This document shows positions 37,615-50,074 of a stretch of 64,000 bases of DNA, in pieces. The position numbers and the translations under genes are program-made. This DNA is from Congeria kusceri. Lineage: Eukaryota; Mollusca; Bivalvia; Myida; Dreissenidae. The first letter of the stretch is position 1; each line of letters begins with the position of its first letter. The notes below the pieces were generated by a model. It searched no databases and was not told where the DNA came from. It was given only the letters and a program-made list of their open reading frames with translations. The stretch spans positions 9,927,501 through 9,991,500 of the forward strand of contig CM051033.1 in the NCBI GenBank assembly GCA_027627225.1, written 5' to 3'.

Positions 37615-38282
37615 GAGTTTAACACTCAAATTAGAATCAAAAGCAAATTGATAAGCCGGCGTATCATTTCTTACAAAAAAATTCTAATTTGAATGAAAAA
37701 CAATTTGATAAACCGGCGTATCATTTCTTACTGAAGAAATCAAATTTGTATGAAAAGCAATTTGATAAGCCAGCGGATCATTTCTTACACAAAAGTTCAA
37801 ATTTGAATGAAAAACAATTAGATAAGCTGGCGCATTATTTCTTACAGAAAAAAATCAAATTTGAATGAAAATCAATTTGATAAGCCGGCGTATCATTTCT
37901 TACATAAAAATACAAGTTGGAATCAAAAGCAAGTTGATAAGCCGGCGTATCATTTCTTACAGAACAACTCAAATTTGAATGAAAATCTATTTAATAAGCC
38001 GACATGGCATTTCTTACAGAAAATTTCAAATTTGAATGAAAAGCATTTTTACGAGCGAGCGTATCATTTCTTACAACAAAACATATATTTAAATCAAATA
38101 ATTACACAAAAATTCTAATTTGAACTAAATGCAAGTTGATAAGCCAGCGTATCATTTCGTACATATAAATTCAAATTGAAATCAAAAGCTAGTTGATAAG
38201 TCGGCGTATCATTTCCTACAGTAAAATTCAAATTTGAATGAAAAGGAAGTTGATAAGCCAGCGTATCATTTCTTACAAAAAA
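37615..38282. repeat. ~60 bp tandem repeat, copy B
   Basis: Same array as at 33655-34320, with the complete unit 'cctacagtaaaattcaaatt' near 38215 and a few single-base changes, including one extra a near 37853 that breaks the long frame seen in copy A. Confidence 0.9.
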
Positions 38283-39763
38283 ATCTCCTGTTCATTTCAA
38301 AAAATAGCGCACGTTTATGGACAATTAGCGTACAGAGAATCATAAGCCCGAATATTTCAATAAATTGAAAATTTTCATTTATAAACTTACTGTGCATGTT
38401 AATTTGCATTTGAATTGCAATTGCGTTTTATTAAAGAAATATTTAGAATTGCACATGTTTTATTACGAATTATTTACCCGAACTTGATAATTAGATGGTA
38501 TTCAATCTATAAGAAAACATGTTACATCTTTCTATGAATATATAATGTGGTGAAAGAAGTCTGGTTCTCGGAATAAGTTATTTAATTTGACGAACATAAA
38601 TACATTACTTGCAATACTAATTATACACAAATCCCCTGATACACCATATTCCTACCGAATTTAATTCTAACTCGACATAGTCTACTAAAATTGTATGTTT
38701 GTATTAAGAAAAAAAAAAAGATCATAATTATTTACAATGCGTTGAATGTACCCTGAAGATTGCTTTGCATTAGGTTACACAATATAAATGATTGAGTTGC
38801 CGAAATGCCCATGGATTCGATAGAAAAACAATACTTAATACTGTGCTACCTCGAAAAGTACTCAAGGTATTTCATAAACCTGTGTGTTCATTGTACATTG
38901 TGTTACCAAAAATGCAGTCATCATTATTTAAAATGCATTGAATGTACCCTGAAGATTGCGTTTTATTAGGATACACAGTATAAATGATTATTTGAATTGA
39001 CGAAATGCGTATGGATTAGATAACTTCTAAGGCGAACATAGGGTATAGTATAAAAGAATATAAGACTTTTCTATTTAAAAAATAGCTTCATTCATATCCC
39101 CCCAATTCCTTTCCTACATATTTAATTTGTTAAATTTGCCTGACATCGTTATATAGCAATGATGTTAACTTGCCTGACAACTTTATATAACAATGATGTT
39201 AACGTCAATTATTTAAGCTATTCGTGGATCATTGGTGAAAACATGGGGCGGTATGATCGGTTTATTCACACAAAAAATATGAATGACGATTGAATTGATC
39301 TCAAGTTGTTTTTGCACATCCAAGCAGTTTTCTTATGGTGTCCGAAAAATTTGGGATCCGATACGTCTCCTTATATTGGTTGGGACCGAAAGATCTGGGG
39401 TCCAAAAATTCACGTAACTGATAATCTTGGCCCTCTTGTATTATGGTTAAAAGGGTAAAAATCTCAATATTAATTTCAACGCCGATCTTTGTTAATACAG
39501 ACTACGAAACAAAGTTCAGCCCTTGTTTGTGTGTGAATCATAAGCTTTGACATCTGAATATGTTAACTTAATGAATGTGACGATCTACTAGAAAAACAAA
39601 GGGATTGGCATAGTCCGGAACAGTGAAAAAATAAGGAATTTCGGTCTATGTAATTATTATTAAGTGGGGCGTAGTAGGATTCAGTCTCCATTCCTCTTCA
39701 TGTGAGTTTGGTTACTGCTTCACAGGTTCGTTTCTTCTGTATACTCTAGTTAAAATGGAAACA

Positions 39764-41769
39764 AACCTCAAATATTAAACTGTACTTATATGTTGTATTC
39801 AATTAAGGCAATTTGTTTTTATTTAATCAAAGTTACGGTTATGTATTATTCAGCTTAATATACAAACCCAAAACTCTATTTCTTAATTATTATTTCGCTA
39901 TATAATTATGACTATGAAGGGTCATGTCCCTAAAATTATCTTGCAGACAGATTTTGCGTGATACTGAATAGTAATTTCGTGCGGGAGCACTCGCCGCAAA
40001 ACTACATACGGGCAAATTAGCAAATTGCAACCACGAAGTTCCTTAACAAATTTGCAGCTTGTTTCTTATCAATAGGTCGTTTGTTTCTCATCAACGCTTT
40101 ATTTCACATATTTTTTCAAAATATTCACGTTCATGTTATACAATACAACTCTTAAATTAGTATTGTACATTAAGGTGATCACGTGTATGTTTAATATTCA
40201 ATTTATAATAACAATGCCAGTAGATGTATACTTTTTTACGTAATGTTAATGGAATAATTAACAAACATAATGCAGCTATCATTTATCAACCAGGCTACTT
40301 GTTTAGAGACAAAACGTTAGATAGCTGACAAAAACATAAACAACATGTGTTAATTATAGCATTTTCTTATTTTATAACAAGCATACACTTTTTGAAATTA
40401 TTTTCCTCGAGAAATGTGTAAGGACAGTGTTTACAATTGCTGCACCTATCGGATCCGTTCAAACCTTAGTGGTGAATTATCAACGATATAAACCAGAACA
40501 CGACCCTCTGAAAAAATCCTGTATGTTAATCTTTATTAGTATTGACAGGGTGGGAGTGATTTCAACATTAAACAATGACAAACAGTGTGTTGGAACATTC
40601 AGTGTAAAAAAGTGTATGTCTTTAACATGCAGATTTTTCTTGCACTTATCAATATACGCAATATATTGCTGCATCTGGAGTTTCATTTGTTGATATTCTG
40701 AAATTAATCGAAGCACTCACGTTTTAGTTAGCACATATTTAATTGTCCTCCATGTACGTATCAGCGAAACACTGCGCGCATTTAAATCGGTTTAAACCCT
40801 AAAACTACGCATTTTCCATTTTTAAGCGGTGAACTGGTTTTAATCATGTAGTCCTTTGCTTATATGAGCTTGTCTTTTGCCTGTTTCCAACTGTTTTGTA
40901 TAGGCAGGTTAACGCTTGACTTAAATAAAGAACCTATATTGACAACATTTATTTTCAGCTAATGATACTCCAAACCACGCAAATCATTATATTTGTAAAA
41001 ATCAAATGCATTACATTACCTGTCAACTGGGAAAAAAACCTGGGTAACAATGTACAAATATGTATTTTGTTATAAATGTAATATTCAATATCCAGTACAC
41101 TACATCTTTACTGACTGCCTGCAGCAATCTATTTCAATCTGTAATTGCTTGTAGATCAAGAACGTGCTAACATGAACCAAGTTTCAAGAGGAGGATTGCA
41201 ATTATTACCAGTAGTCAGGGGGCTCGTATTGATCAGATTTTGGAGTGAGTTTTCCTATATGTTTAACAGAACGCCGTTATCTTGGACGGGGTAAGAAATG
41301 AGGGAATTTTCAGAACCGCTCGTGCGTGACGATATCGGCGTTTACTTGTTTTAACCCTGCAGCTTAAGCAGACGATATTCTGTTCGGCCGTGATCGCCTT
41401 CCGCAGCCGACGACTGTCACAGGTTTATGTTTTCCGTTAACCCGCCATGTTAAGCGCAATTGCCTGGCCCAACGACGTAGCAGACGACGTGATGTTTCCG
41501 ATAACCGATTGTCATTAACAGTACGCCAGGCTATTTATTTATAGACATAACGTCATCGACCGATACATGCAAGTTCATCCATGCCAATTGTTCTCTTTAT
41601 ACTGCAAGTTTTCCGATAATGAGTATCAGTTATTTCACAGACAGCGAGTAGGACGCATTGTTGATTCTCCAGTCAGCGTGACGAAATTAAGGGAAGTGCA
41701 AAATATTGTAACAAGAAATGTCTTTAACAAAGACAAACGGCGTTGACATCAATATTGAGATATGATTTT
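39764..41769. other. No gene seen
   Basis: Single-copy-looking spacer between duplicate copy B and its inverted relative. The open frames at 40427-40716 overlap on both strands and show no motif. Confidence 0.55.
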
Positions 41770-42840
41770 TACCCTAAACATAATACAAGAGGGCCAAGAT
41801 GATCGGTTACATTGCTTCTCGGACCCCAGATCTTTCGGTCCCAATCTATGTAAGAAGACATCTCGGACTCGAGCTATTTCGGACACCATACGAAATTAAT
41901 TTGTGATTCATTCAATAATTATTATTATTTGTACCGTGAATAAACCGATCATACCGCCCAATGTTTTCACCAGTGACACATGAATAACCTAAATAATTTA
42001 CGTTAAGATCATTATAATATAAATTTTTCAGCCGAATGTAACACATTGACAATGTACGAAAATAATTGCGGGAATGATTGAAAAGTATTTAGTGTCAGAC
42101 GCGTATAGTTATTCTTAAGTAATATGCCCTACCTTCATCTTGGAAGTTATCTATGCATAATACATACACATTTCGAAGTCAATTAATCATTTATACTTCT
42201 TATCCTCAGGACAAGCAATCTTCAGAAAACATTAAGCCTATTTGAAATAATGATGACTTCCATTTTTTATAACACAAATATTACAGTAGACTATGGCGAT
42301 TTAAAATAATATTCGGTAGGAATATGATGTATCAAGGGTTTCTGTGTATAAATGGCATTGCAAATAATGTATTAATGCTACACAAATGAAGTAAAAGTAG
42401 CATGAATATCATTTCGACGTATTCCGGGCGAGACTTATTTCACAACATGTTATTTATTGAAATGCATCTTTTTATAGATTGATTAACATCTACTGGCAAA
42501 GTTGATAGAAATGTACAATTCTTATTGTTTCTTTATAGAACACAACGCAATTCAATTTCAAATTAACATGCACAGTATTTTTATAGACATAAATTCCCCA
42601 TTTATTGAAATATTCGCTCTTATGTTTCTCTGTACGCTAATTGATGCATGTATATTATAATAGCTATACACCAGCAGCTCAACGCGCGCTATTTTTAGAA
42701 TGATCGTGTGTTGAACTCGCTATCTAGAATCGATTGTTATTATCAGAGCGGGCCGCTTGGCTAAACGAAATAGTGGATTTATTCTGGGAATTAATATAAT
42801 ATTCTATTCATGTCATACAATAAGAAAATACGTTCAAACT
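41770..42840 (-). repeat. Older inverted copy of part of the duplicated unit
   Basis: Read on the minus strand it follows 37520-39520: cccagaat and the cgtatgtcat region, gtacgctaat, gcggtatgatcggtttatt, and a ggaccgaaagatctggggtc match near 41820-41850. It is clearly diverged and lacks the ~60 bp repeat array. With copies A and B it makes a large inverted repeat with a spacer of about 2.2 kb. Confidence 0.75.
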
Positions 42841-45800
42841 TATGCTCAGCTCGAGAGTATATGTTGAAGATATGTTTATAACTTCATTTTAACTGCTTAT
42901 GTAAACACTTATGTAAATTTTTAATCCCCAATAGTATGCAACAGTTATAGGTATACGTTAAACCATTGTTTAAAATTTGCATCCCTTACAATTAGAAAAT
43001 TTGCCCAATTCTATTGGCATTCAATTTTCCCGCTGCATAATTATCGCAAGAAAATCTGGGTCAAAAGTGATCTCATACAGCTACGCCGAAAAGGGTTCAA
43101 AATATGCTACTACTGACTGTGTTGACCAATCAGAGTCCATCATTTCTTTATCACCCGTCATTGATAGTCAGTTAACCTCTAGCCGTTGGAGAGACTACAT
43201 CGATAATTCGCCTGTATACTGACTGCTCGGTTTAAATGCATTACACTCCTTACTTTTGTAACGTTTACCTGAGATCTAAAACAGACGACAGTTTAGGTAG
43301 GAGGCGTGGTTTAAAACGTTATAGAGCCACGCTTCGTTCGGATGTATATCCATTTTGGTGACCAGTATTAAGCGCTATATTTAAAAACGAAAGCTAACAA
43401 GCTTGTTTTCTACAAATTTATTTACACTACACTCGTATAAAATAGTTACATTATTTAACGATATTTAATCAACATGTATATTTATGTGATACAAAAGACA
43501 TGCGTTTTAAGTAGAACATTGTTAATTTAAATCACTGGCTTTTGTTTTGCTATAAAACTTCTTAGGGTAATATTTCCATTTAACGAAGAGCTGTTTATTG
43601 TGTCCTTTGCCTCTAGATTTTAACACTTTTTTCACTTTCCATGTCTGGTTCGGATTAATATTAACTCTTTGTATTTCGCTTTTATTTACTTCCAAAGACA
43701 TTTTAATTATTTACGACAATGCCAGATAGGAATCAAAATTATAACTCGTATATTAACGTGATGAGCATTACTGATTTTCAAGTAGACGCATAGTTGCACG
43801 GCATATGAATATTTTTTCTAGTCATTTCACCACAGAAGGAATATAATCACGACATTGCGACATTTTAGCTATCGAAAATAATCATTCTAAGTTTAATTTA
43901 TTTCGAACTCGTCAAATTAAAAACGCCCGGAAAATACTCCGGAACATTGGAATATTACCTCCCATTATATGCCTCATTTGCGGGCCTCGTATATGCGCAT
44001 GCGAACATCGAACATCTACATTGTTTACATTGACTTCTAGATTACGAAACCAGAATATTTTAGTAAAATTTTGATGGCAAATTTCTTATTATGAACGAAA
44101 ATATACAAGAAAAACACGATATTTTGTTATATATTGGGAAGTCGCTTGGTCATGGTGAAAATTGAGATCAAACATCGAATATTTTATATGTAACAATGAA
44201 GGAATTTATTTGCGCATGCGTAACCTATAACAACATCGAACTATTTACTAGCGTCTAACCATGATAACGGAGTAAGACGAACGGTTACGATATTTGCAAG
44301 CGGAGCGCCTTTTGCACACGTCAATTAAGTTAGAAATGAAACGCAACTTCGTGACTAAGCAACACTAATATTCCTTAGGAGATAAACTAATCATAATAAC
44401 AGTAAAACAGTTAAACTTAGTTGTGTAACCGTGCAAGCGCGGACGACAAGCTCCAATCGATGACACGACGGATAACCCGTATTTAGGAGGTAAATATTGT
44501 ATTGTCATTTTTTGAATAGAATAAGTGACCTCGGCGCAGAGAAGTTTGACTTATTTGTACACATAATGATATGGGTTAACTTCAGATCTAGACCATGTGT
44601 CTTTATACAATAGGATGGCCCATTTGGTCCGGTACAGTGTCTTTTTGGAATACATATAGTGATAAATACACGTTGTATGAAAAACAATGGTGATTTAGTG
44701 CATAAGAATATCAACACACTTGCTACCGTGACTTTTTCAAACATGTATAATACTGAGGTCCCCCCCCCCCATCAAATAGTAACGTTTCTTGTCTCCCGAC
44801 CTACCCTTTACACATGCTGCCGAACCTAAATATTTTGGGTCCAAAATAATAAAGACTGAAACAGACTTACCGTGTACACCACGAACTATTCTCCAATCAT
44901 AGAAAAAATATAATAACATTAAAAAAATCCCTACCTACCGACCCTTATTTTTTTGGGCAGGAGACCAGAAACGGAACGTTTTGTTGTTGGCCTGACCTAT
45001 GATAGAAAAATGTATAAGTTGTTTGTATATTAGTATGGTGATGAGGATGATGCAGGCAATTTTGGTTGTTTGTGGATAACTGTTAGATGAACACACACTG
45101 TTAAGCGTTCTGATTATTATTATTTTGTAGGATCCCAACATGACTTTTATAGACATGGGTTTTCCCACAAAAGTTATACATTTTGTCCACCTGATGAATA
45201 TATACCTGTTTGTTTTTTGTTTCAGACATTTTTCACACTTTTGTTCTAAAATTAAAATTAAACATACACTTTCGTTCATTTAGTGTCTTAATTGTATCAT
45301 AACATCGTATTAGTGTACTTATAAACACGTGTTTTGCATTACTTTGTATCCCGAAGTATGGATCTATAAATAACCATGATGTAATGACAATGCTACGCCA
45401 GATGTTCAGTTTTTATACTGCGGCAGATGACCGGAGTCATTACCGAACATCGCAAGCAAGTATCGCTTTTAACATGGCAATTGCACAGTGACCTTCCCTG
45501 CTTCTCTGCTTTCAATATTGTGGAACAGGGGAGATCACTTATAGCACGCCAATCAGAACTGCGAAACAATTGTCTTGCTATTAGTGGATGGGTCCACTAA
45601 ATACTATCAGTACATAACTTTAGAGATTGCCATGGATTGTTGACAATTAATAGATCCTATTTAATCCATTGCCAACAATGAACATATTATTTTATTCAAA
45701 ATTTACAAGTACATAACCTATAATGCCAATTTGGTATGTTTCATTGTATGTGTTTGCACAGTTTATACGAATAATGATTTATAATTTTTCGTGGCCGCAG

Positions 45801-45939
45801 TCTTACAGCGTTGAACGCTTTGATTACCCTGAGCCCACTTTTCACCGACTGGGTCAATCGCAATTTTACATCTAACTGAAGTTAGTTAAAACTAAAGCAT
45901 AGACTTGTATAGGCCTTATCTATTGCTTTATGAGTTGTT
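42841..45939. other. No gene seen
   Basis: Short frames only; a poly-C run at about 44761-44770. The sequence is not clearly repetitive within the window. Confidence 0.55.
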
Positions 45940-47005
45940 TTGACTTGTGTTCAGTATTTTAACTTGATCGCTGCTGCACGAATTGCATGCAGATCATCAA
46001 ACATAGTTTCCCTATCAGAACTACATAAAGAAATTAAATGGGAACTTTTGCAAGATCGACGCAATAAACATCAGCTTATATTATTTTATAAAAATGCAAA
46101 ATTTACTTACAACTCAGTATTTGACGGATCTGGTACCTCAAAATATTGGTTCTGCTTCTAGGTATAATCTAGGTATAATATAGGTATAATCTAGGTATAA
46201 TATAGGTATAATCTTCGAAACGCTAATGATCTTCGAACATCAGTAACTAGAACAATTCTGGAATAAAATTTCTGTTTTCACCCGCAGTTATTAGAAAATG
46301 GAATAGTTTACCAGAAAAAGTTAAAAATAGCGACATTTTGAATAACTTTAAATACAATCTTAACATAATCTTAGTAAAGAACCCAGAACTATTATTTTGG
46401 TAAGCGTTATCTACAAATACCAATTCAAGTTCGCTAAATGAACATCTTTATGCAAAACATGTCGTTGCTTCTCCACTGTGTTCCTGTGGTGATATCGAAT
46501 CGAATTATCACTTCTTTTTTATGTGCCCATAATTTAACACAATACGAGCTAAATTAATTCACAATATTTTTAGAATAAGTCTCAACGTAGACCTCAATTT
46601 AATTATATTCGGCAATATAAATCTAGACGATAATGACAATGCCACCATATTTTTTCACGTCCAAGAATATATAAGCGAATCCCGACGATTTATTTAACAA
46701 TCCGATTCCGATTCGTCAGCTGTTTACTTAATCCGTGCATCACCAGTACTCAACTCCCTTTTTTTCCTTTCGCCTCACCTGTTTGTCTTTCTAAAACTCA
46801 GCATACCCATAACGTATACATCTTTGTCTGGCATAAATACCCGTCGTTTTTTCTATAAAACCCTGCCATTTATATGTGTAAAAAACTATTTCAAGGAGAG
46901 AAACCATATAAGAATTTAATTCTTTCGTTTCAATCCTTTTCTTATTCTTATTGTATTGTTCATCTATTTGTATATCTGCCAGTTGTACAAGAGAAATAAA
47001 TATGT
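45940..47005 (+). mobile_element. Decayed 3' end of a second LINE type
   Basis: The frame at 45940-46161 contains SELHKEIKWELLQDRRNKHQ and LILFYKNAKF, typical of the region after RT in Jockey/CR1-like LINEs. Broken frames then give RKWNSLPEKVKNSDILNNF, NEHLYAKH and CSCGDIESNYHFFFMC, ending by stop near 46695; a short tandem of ctaggtataat at 46161-46212 interrupts. The 3' UTR ends in gagaaataaatatg near 47000. Clearly inactive. Confidence 0.75.
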
Positions 47006-47039
47006 TTAAACTAACACGAGTCGGTACTAAGACTTTTGA

Positions 47040-47860
47040 ATAATTTCACACTGAAAATCTATGTAAAAATGGGACATAACTCTGTCAAATACAAAACAGT
47101 TTTATGTGGATTGCGGCTTTTGATGCTGTAGTTGATGACTGAGGTATATCCCAAGTTTCAACAGAATAACCTATCAATTTTGAAATAAAAAAAACTTTTG
47201 AATAAAGACTTACATCTGAAAATATATGTGGAGAGGGACATAACTATACCTAAATATAAAACTGAGCTATGGGCAATGTTGCATCTCGTGCTGGAGTTAA
47301 TGTCAAAGGTAGATTAAAAGTTTCAAGTTTCATACGGTTTTCAAGGTACAAGCCTTTGAACACAAATGTTAACCATAAAATCTATGTGAAAAGGGACATA
47401 ACTCTGTCATTACACTGAGTTATGGGGAAAGCTGCACTTGATGGAGGAGTTGATGACATAGGTACATTCCGAGTTTCAGGTCAAAAGCTTGTAGAAGTTT
47501 TGAAGTTATAACTCTTAAATATAAAATTTAACAAGAAATCTATGTGCAAAAACGGCATAACTCTGTCAAAATAAACAAAAAACAAAACATAAGATAGTTA
47601 TGGAAATGTTGCATTTGATGTTGGAGCTGATGACAAATATACATTCTAAGTTTCAAGTGAATAACTGATGTAGTTTTTAAGTTATACAACTTTTGAATAT
47701 AAACTGTAACCATGATATCTAAGTGAAAAAGGGCATAACACTGTCAAAATACAAAACTGAGTTAAGAGGAATGCTTCACATGATGTTGGGGCTGATGAAA
47801 AAGGTATAATCCAAGTGAACAACTTGTGTAGTTTTGCAAGACTTTTGAATATTAACTTTA
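47040..47860 (+). repeat. ~160 bp tandem repeat
   Basis: Five diverged units with 'gggacataactctgtcaaa' (near 47071, 47237, 47394, 47550, 47730), 'ggagttgatgacataggtac' and 'ccaagtttca'. Non-coding; similar sequence is common in bivalve genomes as I recall. Confidence 0.75.
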
Positions 47861-49501
47861 TGACCAGAAGCCGACGCCGTCGCCGGGGCGAGTAGAAAAG
47901 TTCACCTATATTGTTGTATTTAACTATGCACATGTGCATTTTAATATAGACATGTAACATATAAACATATAAACATATAAAACAGAATACTGTTGCCAAC
48001 GAAAAGGGTGTCAATGGGGGTAGTTTCTTTAAAAACAAAATCTGCAAAAATGATATTAATAATGGAATACAATACCCATTAAAATATGGTACATACAATG
48101 GGAAAACAGCTTTCGCGTTCAGATATAAAAAAATCAATTTATAATACGGGTCGTGTTTGTTTGGTCCTTTTCATGTTTACATTTTGACGTCAGAATTGTA
48201 AGTATTTTGTATAACCATAATTTACAAACGTGAACCTGCAAAGAAGAATAGTGCAGTATGTTCGCTGTCTTCTATCATGTCTTCGTATGTCTTCTAAGTT
48301 CCCTAGTTCGATACCGGCTTGTGGTTTTAAATTTTACAAACATGTTTGCTGATTTGTTTCATTAAACATATCAGGATGTAGTATAGTATTTGTTTTTTAT
48401 TGAATGTACATTTCTTACATTTATGTTATATTTTTTATTCTGCAAAAGGAAATATTTCCTTGCCATAGTCCCTGTAAAGCGTAATCACTGCCATTGAATC
48501 GATGTATTTGTTATTGAGTTTGTAGCCTTCCAAAAGTCCTGGGAATGTTTTAACGTCCCCCAGAGTCATCTGTAACGGGATGAGGCAGGATCGAACTGTA
48601 GCATGGCCACGTAATTCTGGTTCTGGTTCAAGTAATTTCAGTTGTTCAGTTCCTCATTCGAAGACGTCAACTGTAACGCTATCAGTTTGATTAGCATTGC
48701 CATTTCTCTGACGTCTATAACATTTTATGATGCGTTTCGTGGTAAAATGGGGCTTAATGCATGTGCGTAAAGTGTCGTTCCGGATTAGTCCGTACAGCCC
48801 GCTTTTATGGTATTTTCTGTTTTCAGGAAATCTCTTTTAAACATAAACCCACTGTTGGCGGAAAGTGACGTCCCTAATTAGCCTATGCTAAATAAAGGCG
48901 GAAAATGATAGGATATATAGAATACTTGGTAAGTATTGAATAAATATAAGTTTATTCTTTCTGCACGAAAACGTGAACCACTCGCCAAAGCTCGTGTTCA
49001 AGTTTTCTAAGCCTCGCTAAATAAACTTATCTATATTAAACACTAACATAATATTCTCTATAAACCTAACGATGATTAGTCTTGTGACATTATATATAAA
49101 TAAATACTGTACAATCATTTTTTCGGGCAGTAGAATATCCGTGCATTCTTAAAAAAACGTTTTATTTAATGATCTTAAATTCTTTAAATTTTAAATTGTA
49201 TCGATATACATTTGTGACAATCATGCAAAAAGAACATTTACACGGGGTTAATGTTCGTGTAATGTCGTTACCACTGCATTTAAAACGTGTCTACTAAGTC
49301 AGTTACACAAATATATTTGCGGAAACGTCTTCCGCTGCCGCCCCATCTTAAATCATTTTATGCAATTAACATAAACAAGTTCTCCTACATGTGCATTTCT
49401 ATTGTGTTTTTCTAGGTCGCCCAAAAACGTCCCAAAAACCAATTATCAACTGGCACTTGCTATACCGAACTACTATGGAATTTACTGACCAATAAATAGC
49501 G
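47861..49501. other. Upstream region of the receptor gene
   Basis: Contains the degenerate MITE (48731-48912) and otherwise no gene. The last ~90 bp before the ATG may be 5' UTR after an acceptor at 49415. No TATA box could be assigned. Confidence 0.45.
48731..48912. mobile_element. Degenerate partial copy of the double-palindrome MITE
   Basis: Keeps ttaatgcatgtgcgtaaagt, ttttatggtattttctgttt and ggcggaaagtgacgtcc, but both palindromes have lost an arm. An old, independent insertion upstream of the receptor gene. Confidence 0.7.
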
Positions 49502-50074
49502 ATGGCTAGTCTAGCAGATGTTTTCTCCGAACAAGAAAGAACGAACTGGCTGAAGGCAAATCTGGGACTTTACATTGCAAAATATGCTTTAGAGCAATTC
49601 GTTGACAGAGAGGTCAAGGATGTTCAGACTCGAATTTTCCAAGCAGTGCGATCAAGGCTAAATCTTCCTACAACAGCAGTTTGCACCAGTTGTTGTACAG
49701 CCAACTTGTTGAAATGCCCAACGCAAAACATATGTAAGAAAAGAGGTAACAGTGTATGCAAATCTATGCATGATACTCCTACTAAGCAGCATCGACCATG
49801 CAGCATGAAGATATGTGACGCAGTACGTGATGAAATCATTAAAGAACATCGTTATGGTCAGCCATCCTGGAAGAATTCATCCGCTGAACAGTGGGAAAGC
49901 AATCATTGGCAGATAGCTAAATGCTTTTTGCCTCCAGACGGGTATATCGGAGTCGGTTCTGCATATGGAACAGATTTTAATGGTATCATCAGTGTCATGC
50001 AGAACTGTAAATACTTTGACAGCAAAATGTCCTTCAGCATTGCACAGAACAACCCTCAGTGTCCATTGACAAAG
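49502..50074 (+). CDS. Receptor exon 1: N-terminal DZIP3-type HEPN domain
   Basis: 191 codons ending in phase 0 at aaag|gtaaac. The start MASLADVFSEQERTNWLKAN leads into helix-rich sequence with VDREVKDVQTRIF, then a cysteine-rich stretch (Cys at 61, 64, 65, 72, 78, 86, 100, 105) that could bind metal, then RDEIIKEH at 109-116, which fits the R-x4-6-H motif with a polar residue after Arg seen in RNase-type HEPN domains. The segment PSWKNSSAEQW to NGIISVMQNCKYF is conserved in DZIP3-like proteins as I remember them. HEPN is known in RNases and in scaffold roles; RNase activity here is only an inference. Confidence 0.85.

Larger units (their letters stand above)
35797..39763. repeat. Tandem duplication, copy B (empty site)
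   Basis: Starts abruptly in satellite sequence (actctatgactaaaataat) directly after the end of copy A, and ends with the same ggaaaca before unique sequence aacctcaaat. It lacks the LINE. Either a recent real duplication or two haplotypes joined by the assembler. Confidence 0.93.
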
